Assembly: GCA_958299035.1 (NCBI GenBank)
Contig: CATQJL010000001.1
Location: 4,402,399-4,466,398 of the forward strand
Reading direction: 5' to 3'
Length of the DNA stretch: 64,000 nt
Source: Cylicocyclus nassatus
Taxonomy: Eukaryota > Nematoda > Chromadorea > Rhabditida > Strongylidae
A model generated the notes under the pieces. That model did no database searches. It was not told the origin of the DNA and saw only the letters and a program-made list of their open reading frames with translations. Below, piece by piece: positions 42,318 through 53,943 of the stretch (position 1 is the first letter of the stretch; each line of letters opens with the position of its first letter). The position numbers and the translations under genes are program-made.

Positions 42318-42498
42318 TGTCATCTGCAATCATGAAGTCAATAACATCCTTAATTAGCGCAGGAGTTAAGTGCTTTATGGAGCTTCCACTTCTAATTGAC
42401 ATCAGTTCAGTCCCTTTTTACCTCGCTTGCTCCACCATTTTGCTTTTTATCATTTCATGTGTAACAAATATGTACATAGCCGTTCCGCTTGTCGCAAG
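42318..42498 (+). CDS. Candidate membrane-protein exon
   Basis: From an ATG at 42,318 the plus strand is open for about 60 codons to a GTAAGA donor at 42,499. The peptide contains a hydrophobic helix (SSVPFYLACSTILLFIISCV). The layout would suit the first exon of a nematode multi-pass receptor. The next 0.8 kb is taken by a hAT MITE, and no second exon was found. Weak evidence. Confidence 0.25.
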
Positions 42499-42608
42499 GT
42501 AAGACTCGAAGCGTATTTAAAATGGAAGCGAGGACACCACTGTCCAATACTATGTGCAGGAATACCGCACCTAGAATGTGCCAGTACATCCTTTTTCTCA
42601 GATCAGCA

Positions 42609-43353
42609 CAGGGCCCTGCACAGATCGTCTGGAAGCGGGCTGGACTTCGTTTTTGAAGCAAACAGCAAAGGGGATATCGTTTTTGACGAGTCGGAACCGA
42701 GCACCAAGAATAAGCGCCATTCAGTCGAACACAAGCTTTTCGGACAGGTTATCACACGACTGACGTGCTCTATCGTGTTGGCAAAAATTGGCGCGATTTG
42801 AAAGCCAGGCTAAAATAAACAAATTGCTTGTTTACAGCGCACACAAAAGCATATGACACCGAAATTGAACTGTATGCATAAAAAATTATTTGCGAAAGTA
42901 TTATGTAAAAAGATTTGAAAACTTATGTGAAGTAATACCTTTTCCAAAATTAGATCGTCTCCAGAACCAGACGATCTGAGATCGTCTGGAGCATATATTT
43001 TCGTCACTTCACATAAGTTTCGGATCTTTTTAGCATGGAGGATTCCCCGGTCAAAAATCTATCCCTGAGCATGAAAACATTTTCATATAATTACCTTTCC
43101 TTTGTTTTTTGCCATCATTTGTTCACGCTTTGTTAAATATCGCCCTCTAATGCCAAAGTCTTGTGCATGCGTAGTATTCAGCTCCAATTTAGATTTTCAC
43201 TCTTATCTTACGTCTTTTCTTTCAGACTAGTAAATCTTTCTTGTTTTCATCGTCTCCTAAGCAGTTAGGTCAAAGGGGACTTCGTAAAACTTCCGAAAGT
43301 CAGGGGAGACTTCGTTTTCAGAAATCCTAGAAACCGACTCGTGCCGGGCCCTG
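42609..43353. mobile_element. hAT-like MITE, CAGGGCTCGGCAC family, copy 2, with internal insertion
   Basis: Ends CAGGGCCCTGCAC and GTGCCGGGCCCTG are flanked by GATCAGCA on both sides (42,601-42,608 and 43,354-43,361), a perfect 8-bp duplication. GGACTTCGTTTTTGAAGCAA and GTCAAAGGGGACTTCGTAAA match the other copies. The middle 0.5 kb is foreign and contains a GATCGTCTGGAGC hairpin near 42,953-42,993. Confidence 0.85.
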
Positions 43354-43500
43354 GATCAGCACTTCGATAGATTCTCTGCTGAGCCACGAATGTGATTTCT
43401 TTTATTTCTCTAAGCCGTACATATTGTTAATGACATTTAGAACAATACTAGCATTAATTAGGTACTCAATGATTGATGTGAGACTCTTGTTGTAGCTGGC

Positions 43501-44939
43501 TCAAGATATCCATTGTGCGCAGCCCTTATCTCCATCCACTATTTTGTAGTTACACGCAATTTCTTGTGTAGTACAGCCTTGCTGCTCAGTGCAGACAGTG
43601 ATGGGAAAGCTCCGAACAAAGCACACATAAAGCACTTTCTCTGATTTCCCGTACACCTGAAATGGAAGACAAAGATTCTAAAGAAATCATAGCTTTGCTG
43701 CATTCTAATGTTCAGAGATGTACATGAAACAAAAATAATATAATCTCAAAACTTAAGACCAATAGCGTATACATCCTAGGAAGATATACTAGGCCATACT
43801 TATAAGAGGCATGAATGTATACTAAGCCTACGCGGAATCAGTGGGATCAACTCTGACTAACGACCTGAGCTAAACATGCCCTCTTTCCTTCGGATCGGTA
43901 GATTGTTTGAAATTTTTCGGAGAGCTGTAGCATCATTGATGGGTACCGGCTGTCCCATGAATGGTTTGAAGGTTGGCGTGTATTCATATTTACTAACTGT
44001 TTATGAGATGAATTGTGCTCAACCCTCCCTGAAATGCTGAAACGCTGTTTCTTTATTCCTTACCTTATCCACAAGCACAAAGGTCTCGGTATTAATGCTA
44101 CTGCGCAAGAATCCTCGCCTGCTGCATTTCTGCGCACTTATCAAGCAGTTCCTTTGCGACCGATATAAATTCAGCATACCGAGGCCCGTATGCACAGTTT
44201 CCCTGCCCCGAGGGAACGTTCCTTGTTGTAAGACGGGGGGGGGGGGGAACATCGGTACGATTTCTTACAATGGAGAGGCGCTTCCCTAGTCACGGCACTT
44301 CCATGCATATGACTTTAGCAAGCTTATCTAACCTAGAAAAAACGTCATGCTCCTTACCGAATTTAGTGCTTCTGCTATTTGATCGACGATATCAGCTGTT
44401 TCGTTGGCAAAAGTCATTTCCGATCTTCTGCAAAGATAGAGTCTTTAGCTTACAGAACAGTCAAGAATGGCATCCAACCTCATAATCCACTGGCCATCGT
44501 CAATGTTCGCATTTCTTACGCGCGGACAACAGAATTTCTGTAAAAGAAAGAATAGATAAGATTCTATGTTAGATAGCACCTTGTCTAAGCGCAGTCTCTC
44601 TTAAGTATTATGCCACAAAATGCGGCGAAATTTTGAAACACTAACCAGGTAAGATTCATATGTACTATTGACCGCTGATAACACATCCCAATTTACTACA
44701 TCCTCGTTCCTTGCTTTGTCTAATGTTTCGCAATATTCAGGGTCTTTTTGTGTTTCGGAAACTGGTGCGTCCTCAAATAATTTGTTAGTAACGCAACGAA
44801 GACGTTCTACTAGTTCAAACCTACAGTGCAAGGATAGGATAGGATAGGCGTTACCTGAAATGATATGATAATGGTGTAAGTTTATGGAGATAACGCTAAA
44901 AAAACTTACAGTCAGGATAAGCAGGTAGAAGGCATACAT
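43501..44939 (-). CDS. Cysteine-rich secreted protein gene, exon structure partly unresolved
   Basis: The first exon 44,939-44,910 encodes a hydrophobic leader (MYAFYLLILT), ending at GTAAGT. Exon 2 (44,854-44,646) carries HCRFELVERLRCVTNKLF and YCETLDKARNEDVVNWDVLS, ending at GTTAGT. An exon from 44,537 reads KFCCPRVRN. Exon 44,202-44,064 joins in phase to the last exon 43,656-43,501, which has VCFVRSFPITVCTEQQGCTT and EIACNYKIVDGDKGCAQWIS before a TGA. Cysteine spacing and the leader indicate a small secreted, disulfide-bonded protein. Problems: exon 2 is out of frame with exon 1 unless a pentanucleotide repeat differs by one unit, and apparent gaps of 25-26 nt near 44,330 and 44,440 are too short for introns. 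It may be a recent pseudogene. Family unknown. Confidence 0.5.
44235..44247. repeat. Poly-G tract (13)
   Basis: Thirteen G between exons of the minus-strand cysteine-rich gene. Confidence 0.95.
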
Positions 44940-45050
44940 TTTCGCTTGTGATATGTATTCAGGCGGCTTTTTATACGAGAAACTGCCATTACTACAGTAT
45001 TTTATGAACTTTCGAATCTCATAAAGTACAAAGTTAGTGTTGTCAATCAT

Positions 45051-45505
45051 ATTATGTTACCCTGGAACGATGCCGTTTGATTTAGTGTCACATATAATTA
45101 TTAAACTAACCTAGAGCCTTAGTATGTAATTATCATTGAGAACATGGAAATTGTACTCAAGCTTTATAAAGTGCGTGCTACCTGTGAGCTAATTGCTACA
45201 TGGAGAATATGAATTTACTTACATCTAGGCCTTCGGGCTTCGTCTATATAATCAAGGAAAAAAATTAGCGCGTGGGATTTCTAATCGCACTCAGCTATAT
45301 TTCATTCTTGAAATATCAATAAAGAAAAGGAAATTTCAACGTTTCTTTCCTTCGTCTTCCATGCCGCCGAATTCAAAAGAAATACTAACCCTCTTTGGTG
45401 GGTGTTGTGTGATGTGTGAATGAGAAATACCAGCGATTTTTCATACCTTTGAAATTTCTAACTCGTTCCTTATTGCGAAGAAGATATTATAAGATATGGA
45501 ACATA
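45051..45505. other. Upstream flank of the cysteine-rich gene
   Basis: AT-rich, presumably promoter-side DNA. No clear motif. Confidence 0.4.
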
Positions 45506-46336
45506 TTAGGTTGGCACGAAAGTTATTGCGTAATTCAAACAAAATTCAATAACTTTTCAAAGACTAAACCTAAATTCACAATCTTGTATGCTAAAATTAT
45601 TAGAAGCCTTACGCTTCATGATGAACGTTTAAGCCTAAGATTCCTGAGCTGGACCTCAAGAACGAAGCTCTCGAATATGGGGCTTCAAATTTTGCGTTTT
45701 TGAGTTTGGTGACAGAAAATCGCAGAGTGCCGCTAGCTAGCCGAAAAAAATCGTAGAATTTACTTACACAGCAAAAGTCCATACGTTATTCTAGCAGGCT
45801 TTGATCTCGCATGGAAACGCGAAAACAAAAAAGTCGTGAAATATGTCATTTTGCGGAAAAAAGCCCCTCATGTCTGCAGTTTTCCGGCGAAAACTTTTTT
45901 TTACAATCGGGAAGACTCGCAAGGCTCTAAATAGGCACTAAGTCTATTCTGGTTGCAAACTGTGTTTCTGTGGAAAAATTAGAGCGATAAGGGGATTTGT
46001 CCTGAAATGAGAAATTTCACAAATTTCCATGCGAGATCAAAGCCTGCTGAATAACGTATGGACTTTTGCTGTGTAAGTAAATTCTAAAGATTTTTTTCGG
46101 CTAGCTAGCGGCGCTCTGCGATTTTCTGGCACCAAACTCAAAATCGCAAAATTTGAAGCCCCATATTCGAGAGCTTCGTTCTTGATGTCCAGCTCACGGA
46201 ATCTTATGCTTAAACGTCCATCATGAAGCTTAAGGCTTTTAATATTTTTAACATACAAGATTGTGAATTTAGGTTTAGTCTTTGAAAAGTTATTGAATTT
46301 TGTTTGAATTACGCAATAACTTTCGTGCCAACCTAA
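45506..46336. mobile_element. Fold-back mariner-like MITE, TTAGGTTGGCACGAAAG family, copy 2
   Basis: Same termini and interior as 7,648-8,501, including GCTAGCTAGCCGAAAAAAAT in both arms and the central GGTTGCAAACTGTGTTTCTG. It is shorter by about 20 bp through small indels. TA-rich flanks. Confidence 0.85.
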
Positions 46337-47192
46337 TATCATTTGTTGAAGCAAAGCAGTCTTTACAAGATAAATTTGTCGCATAAAGCAATCTACGTGA
46401 AGTTTGAAAAAATCTAAAAATTTTTAAGTAATTGAAAATCACAACTCCTTTTAGAAACATCCTGCAAACCTTCAATTTGGTCACACATATAGCACCCACA
46501 TCAGGCATTCAATGGGTTTAGCGGATTTTTTTAAGACTGGAAATAAATAAATAGAAAAGGACCAAAAATAAAAAATGCCGTTTCTTTTGGAGAGGGTGAG
46601 AAGGTTTATGTTAATTCTGTTATGTCTGACTAGCCCTAGTATATAGAGTCAATGTCAGGATTCCACAGTTGCCTATGCTGAAGCGCGTCAATTTCCAGTT
46701 CCTCATTTTCTAGCCAGGAGATTAGTGCAGTACATATGAATGACTGACGTGATAAGTGATTTTCTTGAGCAAGTTGGAGATTTGTATGATTTTTGAGCAA
46801 AAGTTCGACTTTTGGATGCTTGAGAAATTTTGTTTGAACTTTGCGCGTGTAACAACATGAATAATTACATTCCTTATGTCAAGGTAAGATAGCTTTTGAA
46901 TCGTCTTTGGTGTTTTTATGGAGAGATGAAGGAAAGAACCTGGCGTCTTTAACACCCATCGCCGCATGTGCCAGCATAATGCGTTGTCGAAAAAGCAACT
47001 GAGTGCGTGTGGGTCCGGCCTTTAACAAGTCAGTGCTTCTATTCACAGATTACTCTGGTACCATTTACAAGTCTTGGAGCGTGGAAATCTGCTCCATTGT
47101 TATCATGGTCAATAGAATCCGGAGTTCATCCCGCATATCTCGACTGGTCGGTCAGGCAGGGACTTCTTGCACGAGCTCTTCGATGTTGTTCC
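46337..47192. other. No supported gene
   Basis: AT-rich DNA; open frames on the minus strand at 46,722-46,967 have no splice context. A GC-richer stretch at 47,000-47,190 precedes the hAT relic. Confidence 0.4.
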
Positions 47193-47381
47193 CTGGACTC
47201 GGCACATGTGGCTTATACGCAAGCTGGATATCGTTTTTGGGACAAAAAGCAGAAGCGGTTTCGTTTTTGTGGCCGAAAAGACACAAATTTTGCGACGTTT
47301 TTTTAGTCGACGTTTCGTTTTTGGAGATTTTTTACGGATTATGGTCTAGGGTTCAACTAGCCACCACGGACCGAGTGCTGG
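47193..47381. mobile_element. hAT-like MITE, CAGGGCTCGGCAC family, copy 3 (relic)
   Basis: CTGGACTCGGCACATGTGGC at the left, AAGCTGGATATCGTTTTTGG and GTGGCCGAAAAGACACAAAT inside, ACGGACCGAGTGCTGG at the right. Flanks TTGTTCC and TTGTACC suggest a decayed duplication. Confidence 0.65.
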
Positions 47382-47530
47382 TTGTACCCTTAATCTTGGA
47401 AGCGGAAGAGCAAAATTGAAGCCATTTTTGGAGTGCCGGTTCTGCTAAACAGGTCCTCATAGGTTCATTGAAAACTCAATATTGAGAAAAAGACACTTGG
47501 ATATTATGTAAATGTATTGTTGGGTATATA

Positions 47531-48288
47531 TTAGGCGTAAACTAAGTTTTGCAACTGGTTTCATAACTTCACTCTCTCCCAACATGAGCATCCAAATTTT
47601 GCCATTGTGTAGGTTACTACATAACCTACAAGTGCAGCTGCTATTCTACCAAATTCTGACGTCACAATGACGGTTACGGTAGGTATATGGTATGAAGGGG
47701 AAGAATTCAAAGCTTGACGGATTTGGCTGAAACTTGGCATAGGGGGGGGGGGGTTACCCGACATGCTGATCACGGAAACGATAGTGAAATTGCGTGATAA
47801 GGGCTTTTTTGTAGGGTTACTGTAGGTGTACGATATGGGGTCTCACCCTAAACAAGGAAAGAGGCGTTGATTTAACAAATGAATGTGATATTCGCGTTTG
47901 GCAGGTCAAATATCCTTACTATTAGTCATTGACAGTCGTCCCCAGCAGCTCTTGCGTACATCGACTCGTTCGATTTTGTGAGGACGCCAAATTTCGACAT
48001 GCCCCTAAATCTTGTTTCTTTCTCACTAGGCCAAAGGAGTCAACCTCCAGCAATAATTTGTAGACGAATCCGGATTAGTGCGCATGGTCTAAGCTGCTAA
48101 AGGCTTCATTTTAGCAAAACCCCAAAAATTCTCAAATTTCACTAGTTTTTGAAAAATGCGTGAAACTTTTCTATTTCGTGTTCAGAATTTTAGCACATTA
48201 CTTTCTACATAAAGCCAAAGTATGAGTGCGCCATATCCAAAGAGAGTGAAGTTATGAAACCAGTTGCAAAACTTAGTTTACAGCCTAA
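47531..48288. mobile_element. Fold-back mariner-like MITE, TTAGGCTGTAAACTAAGTT family
   Basis: TTAGGCGTAAACTAAGTTTT at the left mirrors AAAACTTAGTTTACAGCCTAA at the right, with GCAACTGGTTTCATAACTTC blocks next to both ends. A poly-G run of 12 lies at 47,742-47,753. Interior blocks resemble 12,920-13,694 and 11,390-11,785. Confidence 0.8.
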
Positions 48289-48385
48289 TAAAAAGTTTTG
48301 AAATGCTATTTGGAAAAAAAACTCACTGTTAAAGGCAAATGAAGGCTGACTATGAACACCGCAAAAATTACTACCATTACTATAA

Positions 48386-49378
48386 TTAAGTTGTCCTAAA
48401 AGTAGACTTCTTGTAAATAATCAAGCTGTTCTTGTTTTCCTGGCAGACTTAGGGTACCATTCGGTAGAGCGAAGCAAGCGCTACAAAATGAGCACCAAAG
48501 TGCTTAAAGGCAGCGTACACCCAAAATCTAAGTTGCCTAATTTTCTAGATTTTTCTACACCGTGTATATACTGGGCCCAGAAGAAGACCAACTGCGTTGG
48601 TCCGGTCTCCCAATGTTGCTTCTGAGCGGGGAAAACCCCCCTCAATTTTCTTTCACGCCGCCCCTTTTCTTTCGCTCCGCCTCCTCCGGACGAATCCATA
48701 ACAGCGTAAGCTGCAATTGCAGTTGCAGTTGCTGTTGCAACATCTGTTGCATTTGTCTTGAGTGTACGCTGCCTTTAAGTCGTAACCGCGATAAAATTTG
48801 ACGCCAAAAAATTAAAATTCTTCAAACCTTAGAAACCGGATCCCCTTCCAAAAAATTCTAAAGACCATCAACTTGATTACACAGTGTGCCAAATAGCATT
48901 TGGTAAATCTTTTTCAGGCCCAAAATTAAGAAATAAACATAGCCCAAAAATGCAAAAATGTCGCCTTTTTCGGGTTTTTTTATGTTAGACTTGATAATTC
49001 TCGATTACCGGGGTACATACAGATCTAAAATTTTGAGTTTAGATGGGGCCGAGTTTGCCATTCGCAAATGAAACTTTTGACTGTTTTCTCGCTTTCGCTG
49101 TTCATAGAAAAAATCCAGTGAATGCATTTTTAAGTGCTACCACTTGTTTACTATATGACAACCAAATTGGAGGTCCACAGGATGAATCGCCGCAAAAATC
49201 TAATTTACAAGTGATAAAAATTTTTCGATCAAAATTTTACCTAGATCACGGCTTAGGCGGATTTTTAGGAGTCAATCTGTAGAGCTTGTTTTGCTTCACC
49301 GCATGGTATTCTATGTCTGCCAGGGAAACAAAAACAGCTTGACTATCCAAAAAGGGGTTTACTTTTAGGGCAACCTTA
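48386..49378. mobile_element. Fold-back MITE (TTAAGTTGTCCTAAAAGTA ends) hosting a TTAA MITE
   Basis: TTAAGTTGTCCTAAAAGTAG and TTTACTTTTAGGGCAACCTTA are inverted. The arms continue to pair through CAAGCTGTTYTTGTTTYCCT and GGTAGAGCGAAGCAAGC. The arm lengths are unequal because of the insertion at 48,508-48,774. Confidence 0.75.
48508..48774. mobile_element. TTAA-flanked MITE, AGGCAGCGT family, copy 3
   Basis: AGGCAGCGTACACCC and GAGTGTACGCTGCCT with TTAA on both sides (48,504-48,507 and 48,775-48,778). The interior is unlike copies 1 and 2 except for the ends; it includes a GTTGCAGTTGC-type repeat. Confidence 0.8.
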
Positions 49379-49513
49379 TATATACATGATAACAGCAAGG
49401 TTTGCTGTAAACATCTTTTCAGTCAGTTTGAGCAAATCAGTTTTGAATTCTGCACTGGAGCACATCATGATCATATACCTAGTCGCAGAATATGCAGAAT
49501 TACAAAGATCATA

Positions 49514-50388
49514 TTAGGTCGTCCTGAAAGTTTTGTCGCTTTTTTTCATCGCTCTGCAAAACTCACAGAACACCGATCCATGAACGACCTAGGCATCATT
49601 CTATTCAGATTCTTATCCTCTTTCTTACAGCTATGTTTGTTTTCTGATCTACCTCGTCTTTGTGATGTTATCACCATGGCTTTTTGAGACCTCAGCAGTA
49701 GCGCCAAATTTTTCCTGAATTTTCAAGACTTTTATACTGATATTTTCGAAGAGTGCTGATTACTGTTATGTAGAGCAAACCTTTGGCTACATTGTACCAA
49801 TTTTAGATTACGTGGTCCACGTTTATTAAGTCCTTTGATTGTTTATTTAATTAAAACCGCAGCTTTTTGATTACGTTTACCACGTAAAAGTGCCGAAAAT
49901 CCCAAAAAGCTGATTTTTGAAGCAAATCAAACTTGGTTATGTCATAAATGATGTTTAATAGCAATCAAGCTTGAATTCGCGGAAACCCTAAAAGTTTTCT
50001 TGCTTTTGCTGCGGCTGCGTGTTTCGTGACTTTGCTAAAAATGAAAGCCTCCGAAGAAATAGTTTTTTGGAGCTAAAAACAGCAGATTAGGAGAACCCAA
50101 AAATATTAATTTGTAGTCCGAGAACTGCTATATCTGCTATATCTCAAGCCTTTCCGAAGCTTTAGAATGAAATTTTCAAAAATTAGCCTAACTTTGAGCA
50201 GGTAAAATTGACGGGTGTAGTGTTTTGGCAATTATCAAAAAAAGCGTGCAAGATTGTGGTCCGAAAATGTATCCTAAGAAAGGGGAGGAAAAGATGCATC
50301 GAATGCACCTTGAAACTCGTTCATATCTTTACTGTGCGTGGTTTTATAGTGGTTTGAAAAAACCGACAAAACTTTCGGGACAACCTAA
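49514..50388. mobile_element. Mariner-like MITE, TTAGGTYGTCCYGAAAGTTTTGTCG family
   Basis: TTAGGTCGTCCTGAAAGTTT and AAACTTTCGGGACAACCTAA are inverted, followed on each side by TGTCGSTTTTTT. The 875-bp interior has no transposase frame and only weak fold-back. Confidence 0.75.
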
Positions 50389-50397
50389 TTTATTTAA

Positions 50398-50833
50398 AGG
50401 CAGCGTCCAGGCAAGATCCATCCACCCAGATTAGCATATAGTTGTAGAAAGGGGCCCATGAGTATCCGATCTGCGTTGGTCTAATCCTTTGACGTGCCCT
50501 CTAAAAGGAGATACGGGCCTGTGACGTATCACAAGCCGCCCTTCGTATCACAAACCACCCCTGAGGACGAGTGCTTACGCAGGTGTGCGGTTGCATTGCA
50601 GTTGCATTGCAGTTGCACTGCACACTGCAATGCAACTGCATCCGTGCAGTTGCAGCTCCTCCCGCTGGTATGACGATGGGGACGAACAAATGAAACTCGT
50701 CCGCTCCTTGAAGAGAGGGTCCCCAAGAACTGGTTTTTTGGGAGTTTTGAACAATTTGGACTTTACAACTGTAATCAGAGCCACGGAAAGGCCCCAGAAT
50801 GGCAGAAACATGAGAGGCGAAATTTTGCCCGGA
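50398..50833. repeat. Truncated TTAA-type MITE, copy 4
   Basis: TTAA then AGGCAGCGTCCAGGC at 50,394-50,412, matching the left end of copy 1. No right end is found before the RTE element. A TTGCATTGCAGTTGCA repeat palindrome lies at 50,590-50,660, like the GTTGCAGTTGC tract of copy 3. Confidence 0.55.
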
Positions 50834-51064
50834 CCGAATGATGAGGGTCCCATTACTCATCTGTCGCACGTCCTTCTTCCTGGACTTCGTTTCTTGCAGA
50901 GCGATAATGTGGTACTTGATGTGCTCTGCAACGTCGAGAAGAGCGTGGAGGTCGGCGCAAATGCCGACCTCCCGCTCTTCTCGACGTTGCAGAGCACATC
51001 AAGTACCACATTATCGCTCTGCAAGAAACGAAGTCCAGGAAGAAGGACATGCGACAGATGAGCA

Positions 51065-51679
51065 ATGGGACGGACCCTCATCATTCGTGGTAAAAAAGTT
51101 CCATCACGAAGCGTGGGAGGCGTCGGCTTTGTCGTCCACCCATCTATCGTCCATCTTGTCGATTCGCACGAGATCCTATCATCTCGACTAGGCATCCTAC
51201 AACTACACCCTCCACGTCAGAAGACCATCAGCATCATCAACTGCTACTCGCCAACATCAGCAGCTGACGACTCAGAACTAGATGCTTTCTACGAAGATGT
51301 GGAGGAGGTCGTCCGCAACGAGAAGTCCTTTCATAAGTTTATTGTGGGCGACTTCAACGCGAAAATCGAGATGCCACTGGAAAACGAATATAGGATCGGG
51401 AAGTTTGGATATGGGCTCCGGAACGAAAACGGTAACGGTCTTGTTGGGCTTCTTTCCGCCGCACGACTTTTCCATGGAAATTCCATTTTCATGAAGACAG
51501 AACATTGCCGGTGGACTTGGGAATCGCCCAACGGAACGACTCATGCGGAGATCGAACACATTCTCATCAACCGAAGGTGGAGCTTGCTCGATGTCTCAGT
51601 AGTTCCATTTTTCTGCATTGGCTCCGATCACCGCCTCCTTCGAGCGAAGGTACGATTCAGTCGAAGGCTGGAAAAGTAG
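51065..51679 (+). pseudogene. RTE endonuclease domain
   Basis: An open stretch of 204 codons with the features of an apurinic-like endonuclease that nicks target DNA for priming: [18 protein letters not shown], the metal-binding VGDFNAK (about 51,340-51,365), and the catalytic [10 protein letters not shown] (about 51,620-51,650). The N-terminal catalytic strand (LQETK) lies upstream in another frame at about 51,010. The domain is followed by a broken linker to the RT. Confidence 0.85.
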
Positions 51680-52133
51680 GTCTGCCAACAGTGCCGCAAG
51701 AAGGAAGAATGTCGCTTATGACGGTGACAGGCTGGAGGAGCTCATATCAAGTTGTGACTGGCCCATCGAAGAGGAACCAACGTACGACTACGACAGGCTT
51801 CTGAAAGGATTGCGAGCTTGCGGAGAGTGCGCCTCAGTGACTTCCGAGAAGAACGTGGAACGCATGTCGAAGACCACCAAGGAAATGCTCGAAAGAAGAA
51901 GATTTTTGAGGCAGGATCCGAATGCCACCCATCTCGAGCAACTGATAACCAACGCCAGTTGCAGCTTGGAGCCAGCTTTGTAGGAGGATCTCAGGAAGTA
52001 CAGGCAAGCCAAGATACTGGAAGCAGCCGAAGGAAGATGAAGTCTCAAGAAGTGCCGAAGAGACCTCTGTGAATATCACGTACCGCTGGTTGCGCTATTA
52101 AACGAAGACGGGATTCCGACTTCTCCCCGATAG

Positions 52134-53249
52134 ATGGAATCTATCGCGAAGAACTTCTATACCAACCTCTTCCGCTCATCAGCACCCGTGCCGATGCCCG
52201 TTGTTCCCACTGGAGAAGTACCACCAAGAATTCCACCTGCTGAAGTGCGCACAGCGGTTCAGACCATGAAGACGTCCACGGCTCCAGGACCAGACCATCT
52301 TTTCGTCGAACTTTTGCGAGCTGCAGGACAACGTCTACACGAGATTCTCGCGTCGCACCTAACATCTTACCTTCAGAAAGAAAGGACTCCCGACCAGTGG
52401 TGAACATCAAGAACCGTCCTCATTTTCAAGAATGGTGAACGGGAAGACCTTCGGAACTACCGTCCAATATGCCTGCTGAGTGCTGTACAAGATTTTCACG
52501 AAGATTATCCTCGCTCGATATCTAGGACACTGGATGAAGCCCAACCCCCAGAACAAGCTGGATTTCGCAAAGGATTCAGCTGCATGGGCCACATCCAGAC
52601 GGTTTCGAGGGTTATAGAAGTGTGCTAGGAATACCGACTGCCTCTCGTCCTAATCTTTGTCGACTACGAGAAAGCCTTTAACAGCGTCGAAACCAACGCC
52701 ATGTCTGCGCTAGTCGATCAAGGAGTGGATCCAGCTTACGTGAGGACGTTAGCCGATTGTTAAGGACTGTACAACGACGATGCAGCTGTTCCATCGCCCC
52801 CGACTATTCCATTTGGGAAGGGGGTCCAACAAGGCGACACAATTTCGCCGAAGCTATTCACCGCGGCCTTGCAGTGAGTGATGAAGTCACTGTAATGAAA
52901 CGAGAGAGGCATACGAGTTGCTGGAAGATTCCTGTTGAACCTTCGTTTTGCGGACGACATCGTTCTCTTTTCGAGCACTATCACTGAAGCAGAGACGATG
53001 CTGAAGGAACTGAACGAAGTAGGGAAGAAGATCGGATTGCGAATCAATCGGAAGAAGACTCAGTTCATGAAGAACGCTCTTTGCGAAGATGCAGAAATGG
53101 AAATGGAAGGCAACCCTATCACGGGGACGTCTTCTTACGTGTATCTCGGACGTTTGATGAACGTGGAGAATGACTTGAGGGAAGAACTTCACAGGAGAAG
53201 AAGAGCAGCCTGGGCCGCCTTCGGGTCTCTGAAGGAAGCCGCCAACTGA
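52134..53249 (+). pseudogene. RTE reverse transcriptase domain
   Basis: Ordered RT blocks in shifting frames: TAPGPDHLFVELLRA (about 52,280), LRNYRPICLL (about 52,450), QAGFRKGFS (about 52,555), FVDYEKAF (about 52,660) with the first catalytic aspartate, and LRFADDIVLFSS (about 52,940) with the FADD active site. The final part (52,935-53,249) is open for 104 codons. Stops at the DQW site and elsewhere inactivate it. Confidence 0.85.
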
Positions 53250-53259
53250 CGGACCCGGA

Positions 53260-53752
53260 GCTTCGTGTCCACCTGTTCGACTCAGCCGTTCTCCCGGCGC
53301 TCTGTTACGCAGCTGAGACTTGGGCTGACACCGTGGCCACTTCGAAAGCTTCAAGGACCACCCACGGCGCGCTGCAGCGTAGTCTTCTGAAGATGACGCG
53401 ACACAAACAACATCCCGTCGGACTTCGCAGTACGGATATGAGGAGAATGTCCCGTCTTCGTGACCCAGCGGATTACGTTGCGAAAGCGAAGCATCGATGG
53501 GCCGGTCACATTATGAGAAGAACAGACGACAGATGGACACTAAGAACATCGGAGTGGGTTCCTCGCGAAGCAAAACGTCCTCGAGGAAGACCTCCAACGA
53601 GATGGGCAGACGTGTTTGTGGAACGGATGGACCAGCTGAGAAATCAGCTAGATACGATTTTTGCACCTGGAACCCGTGGACGCAGCCACCTACGTCAGCC
53701 AAGAAGATCGTGGATGTCTGAAGCGAGGACAGGGAGAAATGGAAACTTCTGA
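53260..53752 (+). pseudogene. RTE C-terminal domain
   Basis: Continuation in another frame: ALCYAAETWAD (about 53,298), then RLRDPADYVAKAKHRWAGHI (about 53,455-53,510) and PRGRPPTRWADVF (about 53,580-53,620). This is the thumb-distal region common to nematode RTE proteins. It ends with no clear terminal stop homologous to full-length copies. Confidence 0.8.
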
Positions 53753-53943
53753 GCTGGAGCCCGCACGTCACGTGAAGCCGGGCCATCTAAGTATCTAATA
53801 AGTATTATTCATGACTTATAATAAGCGGCTTAATCTGAAGTTGTGTGGAGTTTGTCCGTTACGAAATTACAGTGAGGAATGATTTACGATACTAAACATC
53901 ATGTGAGGTTAAGATAGCGAGTATGGTTCATTTTTAACTACAG

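Larger units (their letters stand above)
50834..53805 (+). mobile_element. RTE-type non-LTR retrotransposon, 5'-truncated and 5'-inverted, decayed
   Basis: Endonuclease then reverse transcriptase then a C-terminal RWAGHIMRR domain in RTE order on the plus strand. The 5' end is missing, and the first about 120 bp (50,964-51,083) are present again, inverted, at 50,834-50,956, with a 7-nt centre. The element ends near 53,805 after CTAAGTATCTAATAAGTATT, a decayed simple-repeat tail typical of RTE. The frame is broken many times, including a TGA after DQW (near 52,403) and a TAG near 52,626. Confidence 0.85.

Noticed and set aside
44330..44460. Two tiny introns of 25-26 nt in the minus-strand cysteine-rich gene
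   Set aside because: They are well below the size of nematode spliceosomal introns and do not restore a consistent frame; decay or a different exon structure is more likely.
50857..51195. Two similar endonuclease-like frames on opposite strands
   Set aside because: They come from the inverted copy at the RTE 5' end, not from two genes.
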